Shown here: piece after piece, positions 52,747 through 63,400 of the stretch
Layout: each line of letters starts with the position of its first letter
Position numbering within the stretch: position 1 is the first letter of the stretch
Source: Desulfobacteraceae bacterium
GTDB lineage: Bacteria; Desulfobacterota; Desulfobacteria; Desulfobacterales; Desulfobacteraceae
Length of the DNA stretch: 64,000 bases
Assembly (NCBI GenBank): GCA_024225635.1
Contig: JAAEMK010001108.1
Location: 36,988-100,987 of the forward strand
Direction of reading: 5' to 3'
Translations under genes and position numbers: made by a program
Notes under the pieces: generated by a model
Seen by the model: the letters and a program-made list of their open reading frames with translations, nothing else
Databases searched by the model: none
Told to the model about the DNA's origin: nothing

Positions 52747-54867
52747 ATGAGACTGAGACTGATAATTCTGGTTCTTGCCCTTCTTGCCTTTCTCTCGGCC
52801 TCCACAGGGGGGTGGCTTTACTATTACTCCCTGAAGCAGAGCGCCTTCCATGACGCTGAAAATTATGCCCATACCCGGAGCGAGCTTCTCCGGCGGCAGC
52901 TCAACCTTTTCCTGTCCGAGCACATCCGGCCGGTCAGGGCCCTGGCAGGGCTGAAGGAGCTGCGGATGGTGCTTGAAAAGAGCGACCGCCAATCCATGAT
53001 CCAGGTCAACGCCATCCTGGACAATTTTGCCCTTTCCCTGGACCTTGACACCTGCTACCTGATGAACCGCCACGGGATAACCGTGGCAAGCTCCAACCGG
53101 AACCGGGCCGACAGCTTCGTGGGCCAGGATTTCTCCTTTCGCCCCTATTTCAAAAAAGCGATCCTTGGCCGTTCCTCAACCTACCTTGCCCTTGGCGCCA
53201 CCTCCAACCGGCGGGGCGTTTACTACAGTCACCCGGTATATGAAAAGGAGGGGATAAACATCCTTGGGGTTGCCGTGATAAAATCCTCGGTGGAGCTTGC
53301 CGAATCCAAGCTTTTTACCGAATCCGAGGAGGTGCTCCTGGTGACAGACCCCAATGGAATGGTCTTTGTCTCCAACCGGGAGGATCTGCGGTTCAATCTC
53401 CTGTGGCGGCTTGACCCGGCCAAGATCGAGGAGATCAAGGCGTCCAAGCAGTTTGGCAACGGCCCCTGGCCCTGGGCCGGTTTCCGGCATCTTGCGGACG
53501 GTCATGTCCGGGACCGGGAGGGGACCGGTTATCTTTTCTCCGCCCTTGCCCTTGACAGCCATCCCGGATGGAAGATCATTCATTTGAGGGACCTTACGGA
53601 GATTGGAAAACACCTTGCCGGTCCGTTCATGGAGGTGGTGGGGCCGGGGGTTCTCATTGTCTCGATCCTGATCGGTATCTCGGTGGTTATCCTCTACAGC
53701 ATGGCCCTCCAGGAGATCCTGAGGCGGAAGACCGCGGAAAAGGAGTTGCGGTGGAGTGAAGCGCGGTACCGGGACATCTACCACAAGACCCCGGTGATGC
53801 TTCACTCCATCGACACCACCGGGAACATCATCCGGGTGAGCGATTACTGGCTGGAAAAAATGGGGTACGACCGGGACGAGGTGATCGGCCGCCCCCTCAC
53901 CAGCTTTTATTCGGAGGCGTCCCGGCGCTATGCCGAGGGGGTCATTCTTCCGGAATTTTTCAGGACAGGGGTATGTACGGATGTCCCCTACACCTATGTG
54001 AAAAAGAACAGGGAAACCATCGACACCCTGCTCTCCTGCTACGGGGTGAGGGACGATCATGACCGGGTGGTGCGCTCCCTTGCCGTGAGCGTGGATGTCA
54101 CTGAAAAGAACCAGGTCCAGAAAGAGCTGGAAAAGGCGACCCAAAAGCTCTCCACCTACTCCATGGATCTTGAGCGCCGGGTGGAAAAGAGAACTGTTGA
54201 ACTTAAAAAGGCCGAGGAGAAGCTGCGAAGGCTCTCTGGAAGGATCATGGCGGCCCACGAGATCGAGCGCAGGGCCCTGGCCCGGGAGCTCCACGACCAT
54301 CTGGGGCAGGTGTTGACGGCCCTTCGCATGGATGCCGTGTGGATCGTTAACTTCCTTGCCAAAAGGGATGAAGATGCCGCCGAAAGGGCCGGGCGGATCT
54401 GCGCCTTGATCGACAACACCATCGGGGATGTCAGGGACATGGCCTTCCGGCTCCGGCCCGGGGTGCTGGACGACCTGGGGCTTGAGGAGGCCCTGGAGTC
54501 GTTGACCGGGGATTTTGAAAAGCGCTCCGAGATCACCTGCCTGTTCCAGAGCACCGCTATTCCCCCCATGGACGATACCCTTGCCACCGCCCTTTACAGG
54601 ATCGCCCAGGAGGCGCTGACCAATGCCATGCGCCATTCACGCGCCACCGTGGTGGGGGTGGTGCTGACCATGGATACGGGGGAACTTGTGTTGACAATAA
54701 AGGACAATGGAACAGGCTTTGCCTTTGACGACATTGGCGAAGCCTCGGGGTTCGGGCTGGCAGGGATGCAGGAGCGGGCGACCCTGGCCGGGGGAACCCT
54801 TGATATTTCATCGGAACAAGGCCTGGGAACCCGGGTGTGCTGCAGGGTGCGGGTGGGGGAGGTATAG
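52747..54867 (+). CDS. NarX-type sensor histidine kinase with Cache and PAS domains
   Basis: This 706-residue membrane kinase has helices near 4-22 and 298-322 around a Cache domain (about 35-290, with DLDTCYLMNRHGITVASSN and SFRPYFKKAILGRSS), a PAS domain (about 340-455), a coiled coil, and a HisKA_3 domain. The phospho-acceptor is in ALARELHDHLGQVLTALRMD (His near 515), and a short ATPase has NAMRHSRATVV, DNGTGF and GLAGMQERATL. It pairs with the NarL-type regulator 54 bases downstream. The start directly follows AAAAGGG with little spacing, so translation initiation may be weak. Confidence 0.93.
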   Translation: MRLRLIILVLALLAFLSASTGGWLYYYSLKQSAFHDAENYAHTRSELLRRQLNLFLSEHIRPVRALAGLKELRMVLEKSDRQSMIQVNAILDNFALSLDLDTCYLMNRHGITVASSNRNRADSFVGQDFSFRPYFKKAILGRSSTYLALGATSNRRGVYYSHPVYEKEGINILGVAVIKSSVELAESKLFTESEEVLLVTDPNGMVFVSNREDLRFNLLWRLDPAKIEEIKASKQFGNGPWPWAGFRHLADGHVRDREGTGYLFSALALDSHPGWKIIHLRDLTEIGKHLAGPFMEVVGPGVLIVSILIGISVVILYSMALQEILRRKTAEKELRWSEARYRDIYHKTPVMLHSIDTTGNIIRVSDYWLEKMGYDRDEVIGRPLTSFYSEASRRYAEGVILPEFFRTGVCTDVPYTYVKKNRETIDTLLSCYGVRDDHDRVVRSLAVSVDVTEKNQVQKELEKATQKLSTYSMDLERRVEKRTVELKKAEEKLRRLSGRIMAAHEIERRALARELHDHLGQVLTALRMDAVWIVNFLAKRDEDAAERAGRICALIDNTIGDVRDMAFRLRPGVLDDLGLEEALESLTGDFEKRSEITCLFQSTAIPPMDDTLATALYRIAQEALTNAMRHSRATVVGVVLTMDTGELVLTIKDNGTGFAFDDIGEASGFGLAGMQERATLAGGTLDISSEQGLGTRVCCRVRVGEV

Positions 54868-54921
54868 ATGTTTACTGTTGATAAAAATCGGATTTCATTC
54901 ATATGCGAGGAGCTATAAGCC

Positions 54922-55560
54922 ATGATCAGGGTGTTGCTTGCCGATGACCACAAGATCGTGAGGGAAGGGTTGAGGCGTATCATTGAAGAGAGCGGAGAGA
55001 TGGTGGTGGTGGCCGAGGCCGAGGACGGGAACCAGGCCATAGAGAGGGCCCTGGACACCACCGTCCATGTGGCGGTGATCGATATCTCCATGCCCGGGGT
55101 GGACGGGCTCGAGGTCACGGCCAGGATCAAGGAGCATGCTCCGGATCTGCCCGTGCTCCTCCTCACAATGCACGACGAGGAGCAGTATGTGGTCAAGGCC
55201 GTTGAAACTGGGGCCATGGGCTATGTGACAAAGCAGTCGGCCCCGGAGCAGCTGGTGGATGCCATCAGGAAGCTCCATTCCGGCGGCCGCTACCTCACGG
55301 AAAAGGCGAGCGAGGCCCTGGCGTTGCGGGTTGTGAGGGGGGACAGGTTTTGTTCCCTTGTGGACTCCCTTTCCATGCGGGAGCTCCAGGTTCTTCGAAA
55401 GCTTGCCCTTGGCCGGACAAACCATGAAATCGCCGACAGCTACAACATCAGCGTCAAGACCGTGGATACCTACCGGTCGAGGATTCTCAAGAAGCTCAAC
55501 CTGCGAAACAATGCCGAGCTTTCCAGGTTTGCCATCCGGAACAGGATCGTCGAATTGTAG
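54922..55560 (+). CDS. NarL/LuxR-family response regulator
   Basis: This 212-residue regulator has a receiver (VLLADDHKIVREGLRRIIEE, acceptor Asp in VAVIDISMPGVDGLEV near 54, Lys in VTKQSAPEQ) and a C-terminal LuxR helix-turn-helix (LSMRELQVLRKLALGRTNHE, then IADSYNISVKTVDTYRSRIL). GAGGAG lies ahead of the start. With the preceding HisKA_3 kinase it forms a standard two-component pair; targets are not evident from the window. A weak terminator-like stem AAAGG...CCTTT lies at 55599-55619. Confidence 0.95.
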   Translation: MIRVLLADDHKIVREGLRRIIEESGEMVVVAEAEDGNQAIERALDTTVHVAVIDISMPGVDGLEVTARIKEHAPDLPVLLLTMHDEEQYVVKAVETGAMGYVTKQSAPEQLVDAIRKLHSGGRYLTEKASEALALRVVRGDRFCSLVDSLSMRELQVLRKLALGRTNHEIADSYNISVKTVDTYRSRILKKLNLRNNAELSRFAIRNRIVEL

Positions 55561-55675
55561 TTTGTTTGGCGGAACACTGTTTGTCTTGTGCGGGCGCCAA
55601 AGGGTGTGCTATCCTTTTTAAAGTCTGAAATGATCTATCTGTACAAACATTTTAAGAAAAGGCGTGTGGAGATTT

Positions 55676-57406
55676 ATGGAAGAGAACAATTACACCTTTG
55701 AGTTCGGCGATTACGGTGAGACCACGGCGGTTGAAATCAAAACCAGCGGATCCGATGTGCTGCGGTACAACAACATCTGCAAGGGCACTGCCTTTACCGA
55801 AGAGGAGCGGCAAAAGCTTCACCTCTCGGGATTCCTTCCTCCCCGGGTAAAGGATCTTGAGGCCCAGGTGGCCTCATCACTCAAGGTGATCGACAACAAG
55901 GAGAGTGATCTCGAGCGCTTCATTTACATCCGCAGCCTGTTTGACAGAAACGTCACCCTGGCCCATGCCGTCATTGCAAGCGATATCCTTCGGTTTTTGA
56001 GCATCATCTACACCCCCACCGTGGGGCTTGCCTGCCAGCAGTACTCTTCCATGTTCAGAAGGGCCAACGGCATCCATTTTTATCCCGGCAACATCGACCA
56101 GGCCGAAGAGATCCTGAAACGCTACAGCGACAGGGATATCCGGGTGGCCGTGGTTACCGACAACCAGGGCATCCTGGGCATCGGGGATCAGGGGGCGGGG
56201 GGCATCGCCATCTGCCTCGGCAAGCTCATGCTTTACACACAGGGGGCGGGGATCGCTCCCTGGCATTGTCTGCCCATCTCCCTGGATGTGGGCACGGACA
56301 ACCGGGAACTCCTGGACGACGTCAATTATCTCGGGTGGCAGCATCCCCGGTTAAAGGGGGATGATTACCTCAAATTCCTGGGCAAGTTTGCAAGGGCATT
56401 CAAGGCGGTCTTTCCTAAGGCCCTGTGCCAGTGGGAGGATTTCTCAAAGCAGAACGCCTTTACCATACGGGATGTCTACCTCCACGACCTTATATCCTTT
56501 AACGACGATATCCAGGGAACCGGCTCCATTGCCCTGGCAGGCATCCTGGCCGCCATGAAGGTCAAGAAGGAGAAATTCACGGACCAGGTGTTCCTCATCC
56601 ACGGCGCCGGAGCAGGGGGCATCGGCATTGCCGAACAGATCGAAACCGAGCTCATGGAATCGGGGCTTGACGCGGACGAGGCAAGGGCACGGATTTTCAC
56701 CCTGGACTCCAGGGGCGTGGTCACCACCGACCGCACCCTGGAACCTTACAAGGAGAAGTTTGCAAAGGCTCCCGCCGCCCTTTCCTGGCTCAAGTCCCCC
56801 GAAGACAACACCCTGCTCAACGTGATCAGGCATGAGAAAGTCACGGTGCTCATCGGCACCTCGGGCCAGCCCGGATGCTTCACGCGGGAGGTGGTGGAGG
56901 CGGCGGCCCAAAACAGCGACCGCCCCGTGATCCTCCCCCTGAGCAATCCCACCACCAAGATCGAGGCCCTGCCCCAGGATATCTATGACTGGACCGACGG
57001 AAAGGCCCTGGTCGCCACGGGAAGTCCCTTTCCGCCGGTGAAGCACGGTGACGGGGAGATCCGCATCGGCCAGATGAACAACGCCTTTGTCTTTCCCGGG
57101 GTCGGGCTGGGGGTGGTGGCTTCCGGCGCCCTGGAGGTCCTGCCCACCTTCTTCTCCGCCGCGGCCCATGCCGTAGCGGAGTATATTTCCGAGGAGGATC
57201 TCAAGGCCGGTATCCTCTGTCCGCCCCTGGATCAGTTGCGGGAGGTTTCCCTCAAGGTGGCCCGGTTTGTTGGGGCCGAGGCGATCCGGGGCGGGGTGTC
57301 AAGCGAGTGCGTGTACAGCCGCTACAAGCACGCCAATGATCTGCAGCGGTTGAACCGGCTTATCCAGGGCATGTGCTGGAATCCCGAGTATCTTCCCATT
57401 TTCTGA
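55676..57406 (+). CDS. NAD(P)-dependent malic enzyme (SfcA/MaeA type)
   Basis: The protein has 576 residues. The start ATG 55676 is preceded by GGAGA; a GTG four codons upstream is in frame but less likely. It has the large-form malic enzyme layout: LSGFLPPRVKDLEAQVA, IYTPTVGLACQQYS near residue 112 with the catalytic Tyr, VVTDNQGILGIGDQGAGGIA near 160, the metal-binding FNDDIQGTGSIALAGIL near 277, and the Rossmann GAGAGGIGIAEQI near 310. It decarboxylates malate to pyruvate. NAD or NADP use is uncertain. Expression may end at the hairpin at 57422-57487. Confidence 0.95.
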   Translation: MEENNYTFEFGDYGETTAVEIKTSGSDVLRYNNICKGTAFTEEERQKLHLSGFLPPRVKDLEAQVASSLKVIDNKESDLERFIYIRSLFDRNVTLAHAVIASDILRFLSIIYTPTVGLACQQYSSMFRRANGIHFYPGNIDQAEEILKRYSDRDIRVAVVTDNQGILGIGDQGAGGIAICLGKLMLYTQGAGIAPWHCLPISLDVGTDNRELLDDVNYLGWQHPRLKGDDYLKFLGKFARAFKAVFPKALCQWEDFSKQNAFTIRDVYLHDLISFNDDIQGTGSIALAGILAAMKVKKEKFTDQVFLIHGAGAGGIGIAEQIETELMESGLDADEARARIFTLDSRGVVTTDRTLEPYKEKFAKAPAALSWLKSPEDNTLLNVIRHEKVTVLIGTSGQPGCFTREVVEAAAQNSDRPVILPLSNPTTKIEALPQDIYDWTDGKALVATGSPFPPVKHGDGEIRIGQMNNAFVFPGVGLGVVASGALEVLPTFFSAAAHAVAEYISEEDLKAGILCPPLDQLREVSLKVARFVGAEAIRGGVSSECVYSRYKHANDLQRLNRLIQGMCWNPEYLPIF

Positions 57407-57421
57407 CCATTTCTTTCCCAT

Positions 57422-57487
57422 AAGGGCCCCCGGCGGGACAGGTTTTTGCTTTGCGCCTTGCGCTTTGCGCCGTCTGCCGGGGGCCTT
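57422..57487. repeat. Large GC-rich hairpin with TTGCGC repeats after the malic enzyme gene
   Basis: AAGGGCCCCCGGC (57422-57434) pairs with GCCGGGGGCCTT (57476-57487), one bulged G. The loop includes three tandem TTGCGCC/T units (57450-57472). No T-run follows, so it may be a REP-like element or processing hairpin rather than a simple terminator. Confidence 0.6.
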
Positions 57488-57532
57488 GAATTCTTTCCAA
57501 AGAATGTTGGCATCAACCGGGAGGTGGAGCCC

Positions 57533-58345
57533 ATGAAAAGATCCATCAACGGAATTGACCTCTATTATGAGGAGTGCGGCACAGGCCCCGCCATGGTCTT
57601 TATCCATGGATTGGGAGAAAATGCCGATTCCTGGAAATATCAGGTGGCCTGTTTCAAGGCGGGGTTTCGAACCGTCACCATGGATCTCAGGGGCCACCAT
57701 CGGAGCGGAGACGGGGACGAGTTCATCACCATGGAACTCTTTGCTGCTGACATCATCGCCCTCATGGATCTCCTTTCCATCGACAGGGCCCATTTTGTGG
57801 GGTTGTCCATGGGGGGGCTGATTTGCCAGGAGCTGACCATAAACCAGCAACACCGGATGAAGACCATGACCCTGAGCGATGCCGCGGGATTTTATCCGGA
57901 ATCCATGTCCGGGGCAGGGCTCGAGGAGCGCCTGGAGCGGATCCGGACCCTGCCCATGGAGGAGGTGGGACGGCTGGTGGGGCAGGCCGCCACCCGGCCC
58001 GGCATTGACAAGGAGATCCTGGAGGAGATCATCGGGATGTTTCAGCTGAACCGGAAAATCCCCTATCTCCAGGCCAGCCGGTCCACCCTCACTGCCGATT
58101 ACCGGAAGCACCACCCGGCCATGGACATTCCCACCCTGATCATGGTGGGGGCCCTGGACCTTGTCACCCCCATCGAGTTTTCCCGGTTCCTCAACCGGGC
58201 GATTCAAAACTCCAGGATGACCATCATTCCCAATGCCGGTCACATGTCAAAGATCGAGAACCACCGGGATTATAACAAGCGGCTTGCCGAATTCCTTGCT
58301 CCCTTTGAACCGGGCGCCTGCAGGGCATTGCCTGTCCGGCAGTAG
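57533..58345 (+). CDS. Alpha/beta-fold hydrolase
   Basis: The protein has 270 residues. The start ATG 57533 has GGGAGGTGGAG upstream; an in-frame start at 57446 lies in the hairpin. It shows the fold landmarks MVFIHGLGENADSW (oxyanion HG), FVGLSMGGLICQEL with nucleophile Ser near 95, LIMVGALDLVTP with the Asp near 210, and NAGHMSKIENH with the His near 240. It resembles 3-oxoadipate enol-lactonase/esterase-type members. No substrate can be assigned. A TTGACA (58361-58366) follows the gene in the 235-base gap before the next start, without a convincing -10 box, and I see nothing else there. Confidence 0.88.
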   Translation: MKRSINGIDLYYEECGTGPAMVFIHGLGENADSWKYQVACFKAGFRTVTMDLRGHHRSGDGDEFITMELFAADIIALMDLLSIDRAHFVGLSMGGLICQELTINQQHRMKTMTLSDAAGFYPESMSGAGLEERLERIRTLPMEEVGRLVGQAATRPGIDKEILEEIIGMFQLNRKIPYLQASRSTLTADYRKHHPAMDIPTLIMVGALDLVTPIEFSRFLNRAIQNSRMTIIPNAGHMSKIENHRDYNKRLAEFLAPFEPGACRALPVRQ

Positions 58346-58580
58346 TTTTTTTAAAACTCCTTGACAAGTATGGATATGATAGCCATTTTAGTAGAAAGCG
58401 CGGCATCGTTGTTCTACACACTATTCTAGTGCGAGTTGATGTTGTAAACTCGATCAAAAAAGTTGAATCATAACCTTCTCCAGTTCTATTTCCTTGTTGT
58501 ATGGAAATTCCATTCAGGATGCCCGATTCCTTAGAAGAAAAGGTTTTGCCTGTCCCTTTTTTATTCAAGAGGAGGTAATT

Positions 58581-58772
58581 ATGGAAAGACGTCAACTTGA
58601 TAAAAACATGATTTTTTACAATCCCGGAAGGCCGGGTGCGGTGTTCACTTTTGCCGCATCTAATTTTGTAACCCCTGATTTGATCCAGAAGACCCGCGAT
58701 CATCTGGAGTATGAAACTGAAAGTCAAATCGCGTTTGTCGAAGAGCGTCGGTCCAAAGAACGGACCGGATGA
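58581..58772 (+). CDS. Small unknown protein, 63 residues
   Basis: An excellent ribosome site (GAGGAGGT at 58569-58576) precedes ATG 58581. The product begins MERRQLDKNMIFYNPGRPG, continues with a mixed hydrophobic stretch (AVFTFAASNF) and ends in a charged helix (TESQIAFVEERRSKERTG). No family or signal peptide is recognised. The ribosome site is the main support for the gene; antisense or noncoding use of this region remains possible. Confidence 0.6.
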   Translation: MERRQLDKNMIFYNPGRPGAVFTFAASNFVTPDLIQKTRDHLEYETESQIAFVEERRSKERTG

Positions 58773-58851
58773 CGGAAAAAAATGTAACCCATTAACCGGG
58801 ACAGGCAAATTTTCCCAGGAGATTATCACCCAGGTTCAACGGTTTCAGGCG

Positions 58852-60357
58852 TTAAGGAGCGGAGACCGCCTTGCGCCGGTTATGGCGGCTTAACCCTGCC
58901 AGGACCAGAAATCCAATGATACAGAACCAGGCCGGGAGGTCGCCCCACATGGAATATATGGTGGCGGTGCTTACAACCGGAACGTTTGAAACCATAATTT
59001 TATCTTTCGTATTCCAGTAATCCTGGGAACTCAGGGTCCTGCCCTGGCAATCCACTGCAATGGAGAGTCCTTCTCCGGTGGCCTTCACCATTGAACATCC
59101 ATTCTCGATGGCGCGAAAAACACCCATATGACTGTGCAATGGGCTTACCGATTTCCAGTTCAGGGAGGCGATCAGCAGCAGCCCGGCTTTTTTCTTGCCC
59201 GCCTGGCGGACAAGGCCCGGATAATCCTGATCCGCGCAAATGACCGATGCGATTTTACCCCATGGGGTGGGCAGGACCGGAATAACCCCTTTGCCCGGGG
59301 GAATGGGTTCCAGGGGAGGGCCGGGTTTTGATTTGTTGTACTCCTGCATCACGTTTCCGTCAGGGTCGATCCAGGCCAGTTTGTTTTTCCAGGGCTGGGA
59401 AGGAAACTTCCGGGGTAATGTGGCGTAGGCCATGCCGAGATAGATACCGTTGTTCCGGGCAAGTTCCCGTCCACGCGCAATAAAGGATGCCTCATCCTCT
59501 TCCGCCAGGGCCACCGCATATTCCTGCCAGAACACGATCCGGGCGCCGTTTATGGCTGCCCTGCGGCTGCTCTTTAAAAAATAATCCTGTTCCCTGGCGG
59601 ACTGATTGCGAAAGGCGTCCCTTTCTTTCTGGTGGTGGCCAAAAAACAGGGTGATGAAGTTTTTATCCGGATTTAAGATGGAAGCCACTTTTATTGTCTC
59701 TCCATCCGGCGGGAACAGGGACAATCGTGCCCCGCCATGGAACAGGACGGCCAGTAGTATGGACAGATACAGGGCGATGATTCCCCGGTCTGTGGACCAG
59801 TCCCCTTTCTTTTCCCAGAAAAAATTTGTCACCGACGCAAACCAGGTAATTAAAAAGGATATCCCCCAGATCCCGGTTACGGAAACCACCTGCATGAGGG
59901 GAAGATTGCCGTACTGGGTATAGGCCAGAGAAAACCATGAGCCGTTTATGGTGGATAGGAAATACTCGATGATCACCCATGCGGAAGGAAATACCAGGGT
60001 TGCCGCGATCCCTTTTAACCTGGGCGCCATGATGCGGTCGGCGATCAAGGGGAGCAGGAAAATCATCCCCAAAGCCATACCGGATGAGATACTGAACAGT
60101 GGGGGAAGGGGACAGGTGGAAAGAATCCGCCACATCATGAAAACATAACCTGCGACAAACGCGCCCGAGCCCAGGAGCATTTTCAAGGCTTTCCCTTGTG
60201 TCCGGAAAAACCGGATAAAGAAAACCGGGAAAAGCCAGGCCGCAATGGGAACACTTGCCTGTCCATTTGAAAAGACCAGCAAAATCGTTCCGGCCAGCAG
60301 CAACATATACGGCGGATAGTAACTTGAACGTGACAGCGCTATTCGTTTCTCGTCCAT
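58852..60357 (-). CDS. Lnt-like membrane carbon-nitrogen hydrolase (apolipoprotein N-acyltransferase homologue)
   Basis: This 501-residue protein has about six N-terminal membrane helices (to about 210), a nitrilase-type domain (about 225-470) and a C-terminal helix (WFCIIGFLVLAGLSRH). The catalytic triad positions are filled: Glu in FWQEYA near 275, Lys in NKSKPG near 340, Cys in VICADQDYP near 371. In true Lnt the Cys is followed by Y-E and the Lys by a PFGE loop; both differ here. It may be a divergent Lnt paralogue acting on another amine. Ribosome site GGGGTG. Confidence 0.8.
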   Translation of the reverse strand: MDEKRIALSRSSYYPPYMLLLAGTILLVFSNGQASVPIAAWLFPVFFIRFFRTQGKALKMLLGSGAFVAGYVFMMWRILSTCPLPPLFSISSGMALGMIFLLPLIADRIMAPRLKGIAATLVFPSAWVIIEYFLSTINGSWFSLAYTQYGNLPLMQVVSVTGIWGISFLITWFASVTNFFWEKKGDWSTDRGIIALYLSILLAVLFHGGARLSLFPPDGETIKVASILNPDKNFITLFFGHHQKERDAFRNQSAREQDYFLKSSRRAAINGARIVFWQEYAVALAEEDEASFIARGRELARNNGIYLGMAYATLPRKFPSQPWKNKLAWIDPDGNVMQEYNKSKPGPPLEPIPPGKGVIPVLPTPWGKIASVICADQDYPGLVRQAGKKKAGLLLIASLNWKSVSPLHSHMGVFRAIENGCSMVKATGEGLSIAVDCQGRTLSSQDYWNTKDKIMVSNVPVVSTATIYSMWGDLPAWFCIIGFLVLAGLSRHNRRKAVSAP

Positions 60358-60470
60358 CTGATCACCCCATGGTAAAAAGTTATCATCAAATTAATGGTGA
60401 ATAAAACCGGTTGTGCTCCGGAGGGTATAGCGCTGGGGAGTAAATCCTGAGTAAACCTGGAACGAATTTA

Positions 60471-63400
60471 TTAATTTTTCCGGGGAATCAGCCGGTTGAA
60501 GAGTGACACCGTCTCCTTGCTCAACGGACAATCCATGGCCCTGGCCGTGGCCCGGCACCTGTCAAATGCCCGGATCACCCCCGGGTTGTTTCCAAGGGCT
60601 GCGTAAAATTCCATCAATTTTCGATGGGTCCTCTCATCAAAGGGATCGGCCTTGAGGAACTTTTCCCCATATTGGATACTTTTTGCATAATCTTTTTTTG
60701 CCCCATGAAAGTCCATGATGAAGCAGAGCAGGGACAGGTATTCTTTGTGCAGGTGTTCCCGTTCCCTGATGCACCAGTCGTCATAGGGATTCTCCTCGAG
60801 GAACGGGCCTTTGTATACTGCTTCACCGGCGAAAAAGTGCTGCATCGCGGCGTCAAGGTCCCGGCCCGCGCTCCTTTTACCGGCAGTGAACTCAATAAGG
60901 AACCGTTCCACATCTATGTTGCCTGCCGCGTCGGGATCGAGCCGGTAGGCATTGTTTCTCCGCTCAATATAGGCGGACGCGGCCTTGGGGGCGATGTCCG
61001 GCTCCAGTATCTTCCTAAGGGCGCTCATGGCGACGTTGAACCGCTTGCCTGTTTTTTTGATATCCTCATCCGGCCACAGGAGTTCGATGAGCACATCCCG
61101 CTGGATAAATCCCATTTCCCGGTTGGCGGCAAGGTACTTGAAAATGGTCAGGGCTTTTGAGCTCTTCCATGCGCCCGGCGGGATCTCCCTGTCTCCCTTC
61201 AGAACCCGGAAGGTGCCAAACAGGTGGATGGTCAGACAGGGGGCGGCGTTCGCCGAATTTCCGGTCTGCCGGGCCCTGCCGGGGTTCATCCCGTCCATGG
61301 GGGAGGCCGTCCAGGGGGCCTCCTTTGGGACAAAACTATGGTACGCCTTGTCATCCGCCAGGGCCAGTGCTTTTTTAAGCCATTTCCGGGCGTTTCCCGT
61401 ATCCCCGTTTTCTCCATGGCACCTTGCGGTCAGCATGAAATTCCTGAACAGATAAAAGCTTGCCTGCCTGACGTTTTCCCGGGAACGGTTTAACAGGTCC
61501 AGGGCTTTGTCAAAGGCTTTCTCTTTTATCAGCAGGTTGGCCATGCTGATCTCAAGCATGCCCTGGGTGAGGGTCAGGCCGTAACCGTCGATGATATCAA
61601 GGGCTGCGGACAGATCGTTTTTGGCCCTGGCCGGGTCGTCCCGGGCAAGGCGGATCTGGTGACGAAGCTCATGGGCATTTGCAATGCCCCAGCGGTTGCC
61701 GGGAATTTCAAAGATGCCAAGGCTTTTCCGGACGTGGGCCATGGCCTCCCCGGTCCTGCCAAGCCCCAGGGCGTTCTGGCCCCATGCAAGGTAGAGCCAT
61801 CCCTTCTGGCTGTCCCGGAGTTCGATCCTTTCAGACGCTTCCACGCCCTTTGCCGCATATTCATACCCCTGTTCATGCTCTCCCAGGAAAAAACCGGTTG
61901 CCGCGCACTGGTAATAGGTCAGGGGAAGGCAGGAATCGATCTTCAGATCACGCACCTGTTCCAGGAGTTTCAGGTTGAGGGCCTGGGCGCGGTGAAAATC
62001 GCCGGTGATGTAATACCGGTATGCCGTTGACAGGGTGATCAGGGCGGTTGCCACCCCCCGCTCATATTCGGGATAGTCCGCAATGACCGATTGGGCCTGT
62101 TCCGTGTAGGCGTCCGCTTTCCCGATCTCCCCCAGCACCGCGGATAAAAAGATGAGAAAGGTCATGGTGATGGTAAAGGTGGGGGCGGTTGCGTCGATTT
62201 CATCCAGCACCTGCTCCATGAGAAGCTTTGCCTCCCGGACATGGCCGGTGAAGTAGTATTGGGAGGCTAAATCCACCAGGCACTTGAGGGCGTTTTTCCG
62301 GGAGCGCTCCTTTTGAAAGACCTTGCGGGCGGCCTTGAGCCTGACGATGGCCTCCCGGGGGTTACCGCAAACCGAGTGAATCCTGGCCGTCATGAATAGC
62401 AGCTGGGGATGTGTCCGGATCACCTCTTCCGGTACCTTGCTGAGGCTTTTTCGAAGATAAAGGGTCTTGCCTTCCATCATAAAACCGATCTCATGGTCCG
62501 TAAGAAGTTTTGCCGCCCGGTCAAAGGCCTTCCCGTCTATGTAGTGGTCCAGGGCCTCCACCCTGTTCTCCTTTTCATATGCCCGTGCGATGCTGATGTG
62601 AAGCTTTTCGATCTCCTCCGGGCTGCATGTTTTGTGAAGCTTTTCCACGAGGAAATCCCTTAACAGGTGGTGGTAGCGGAACGATTGGTTTGTTCCGTCC
62701 AGGGGAAAGGTCAGCAGGTGATTCTCCACAAGCCCCGGGAGCAGTTCCCCGGCGTTGCCGATGTTGAGGATCCGGTTGCACAGCCTGACATCCATCATGG
62801 GCAGGAGGGCGGTCTTTACCATGAACGTCTTGACCTCCGGGGGCTGGATCTCAAATATATTCTCCTCAAGATAGTTGAAAATGTCCCGCTGGGAGCCCTT
62901 GAAGTCCATGGGGGTGGTATTGAAGGCCGGGTTTTCCTTCAGGGCATAGCTGAAGAGTATCAGGCTTGCGGCCCACCCGCCTGTTTTTTGATGTATTTCA
63001 ACCAGGGTTTCCCCATTGACCGCTATTTTGTGCACCTCCTGGTAGAGACGCCTGACTTCCGCGGCGGTAAAGGCAAGATCCCTTTCGCCTATCTCCAGGA
63101 GCTGTTGCCCCGCCCGCAGCCGTGAGGTCCGCAAGGGGGGCTTGGTGCGGCTGATGATCACCAGGTGAAGGTTCCGGGGGAGCCGTTCAAGGATGAATTC
63201 CAGGGCCTGGTTGATTTCCACGCTTGCTTGAACCAGGTGATAGTCGTCAAGAACCATGACCGTCTCACGGGTAACCGTGGTTTCGAGTTCCCTGGTAAAG
63301 CGGAACAGCCATTCCTCCTGTTCATTGGGGGAGGCGGACCCGGCCAGGCCGCCCATGATGGCAGCGCCGAATTCGGGCCAGGTTTGCCTGAGGCCGTTGA

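Noticed and set aside
53176-54636. Long antisense open frame (486 codons) opposite the NarX-type kinase
   Set aside because: It mirrors a GC-rich real gene, has no ribosome site and its product has low-complexity His/Pro/Gly composition.
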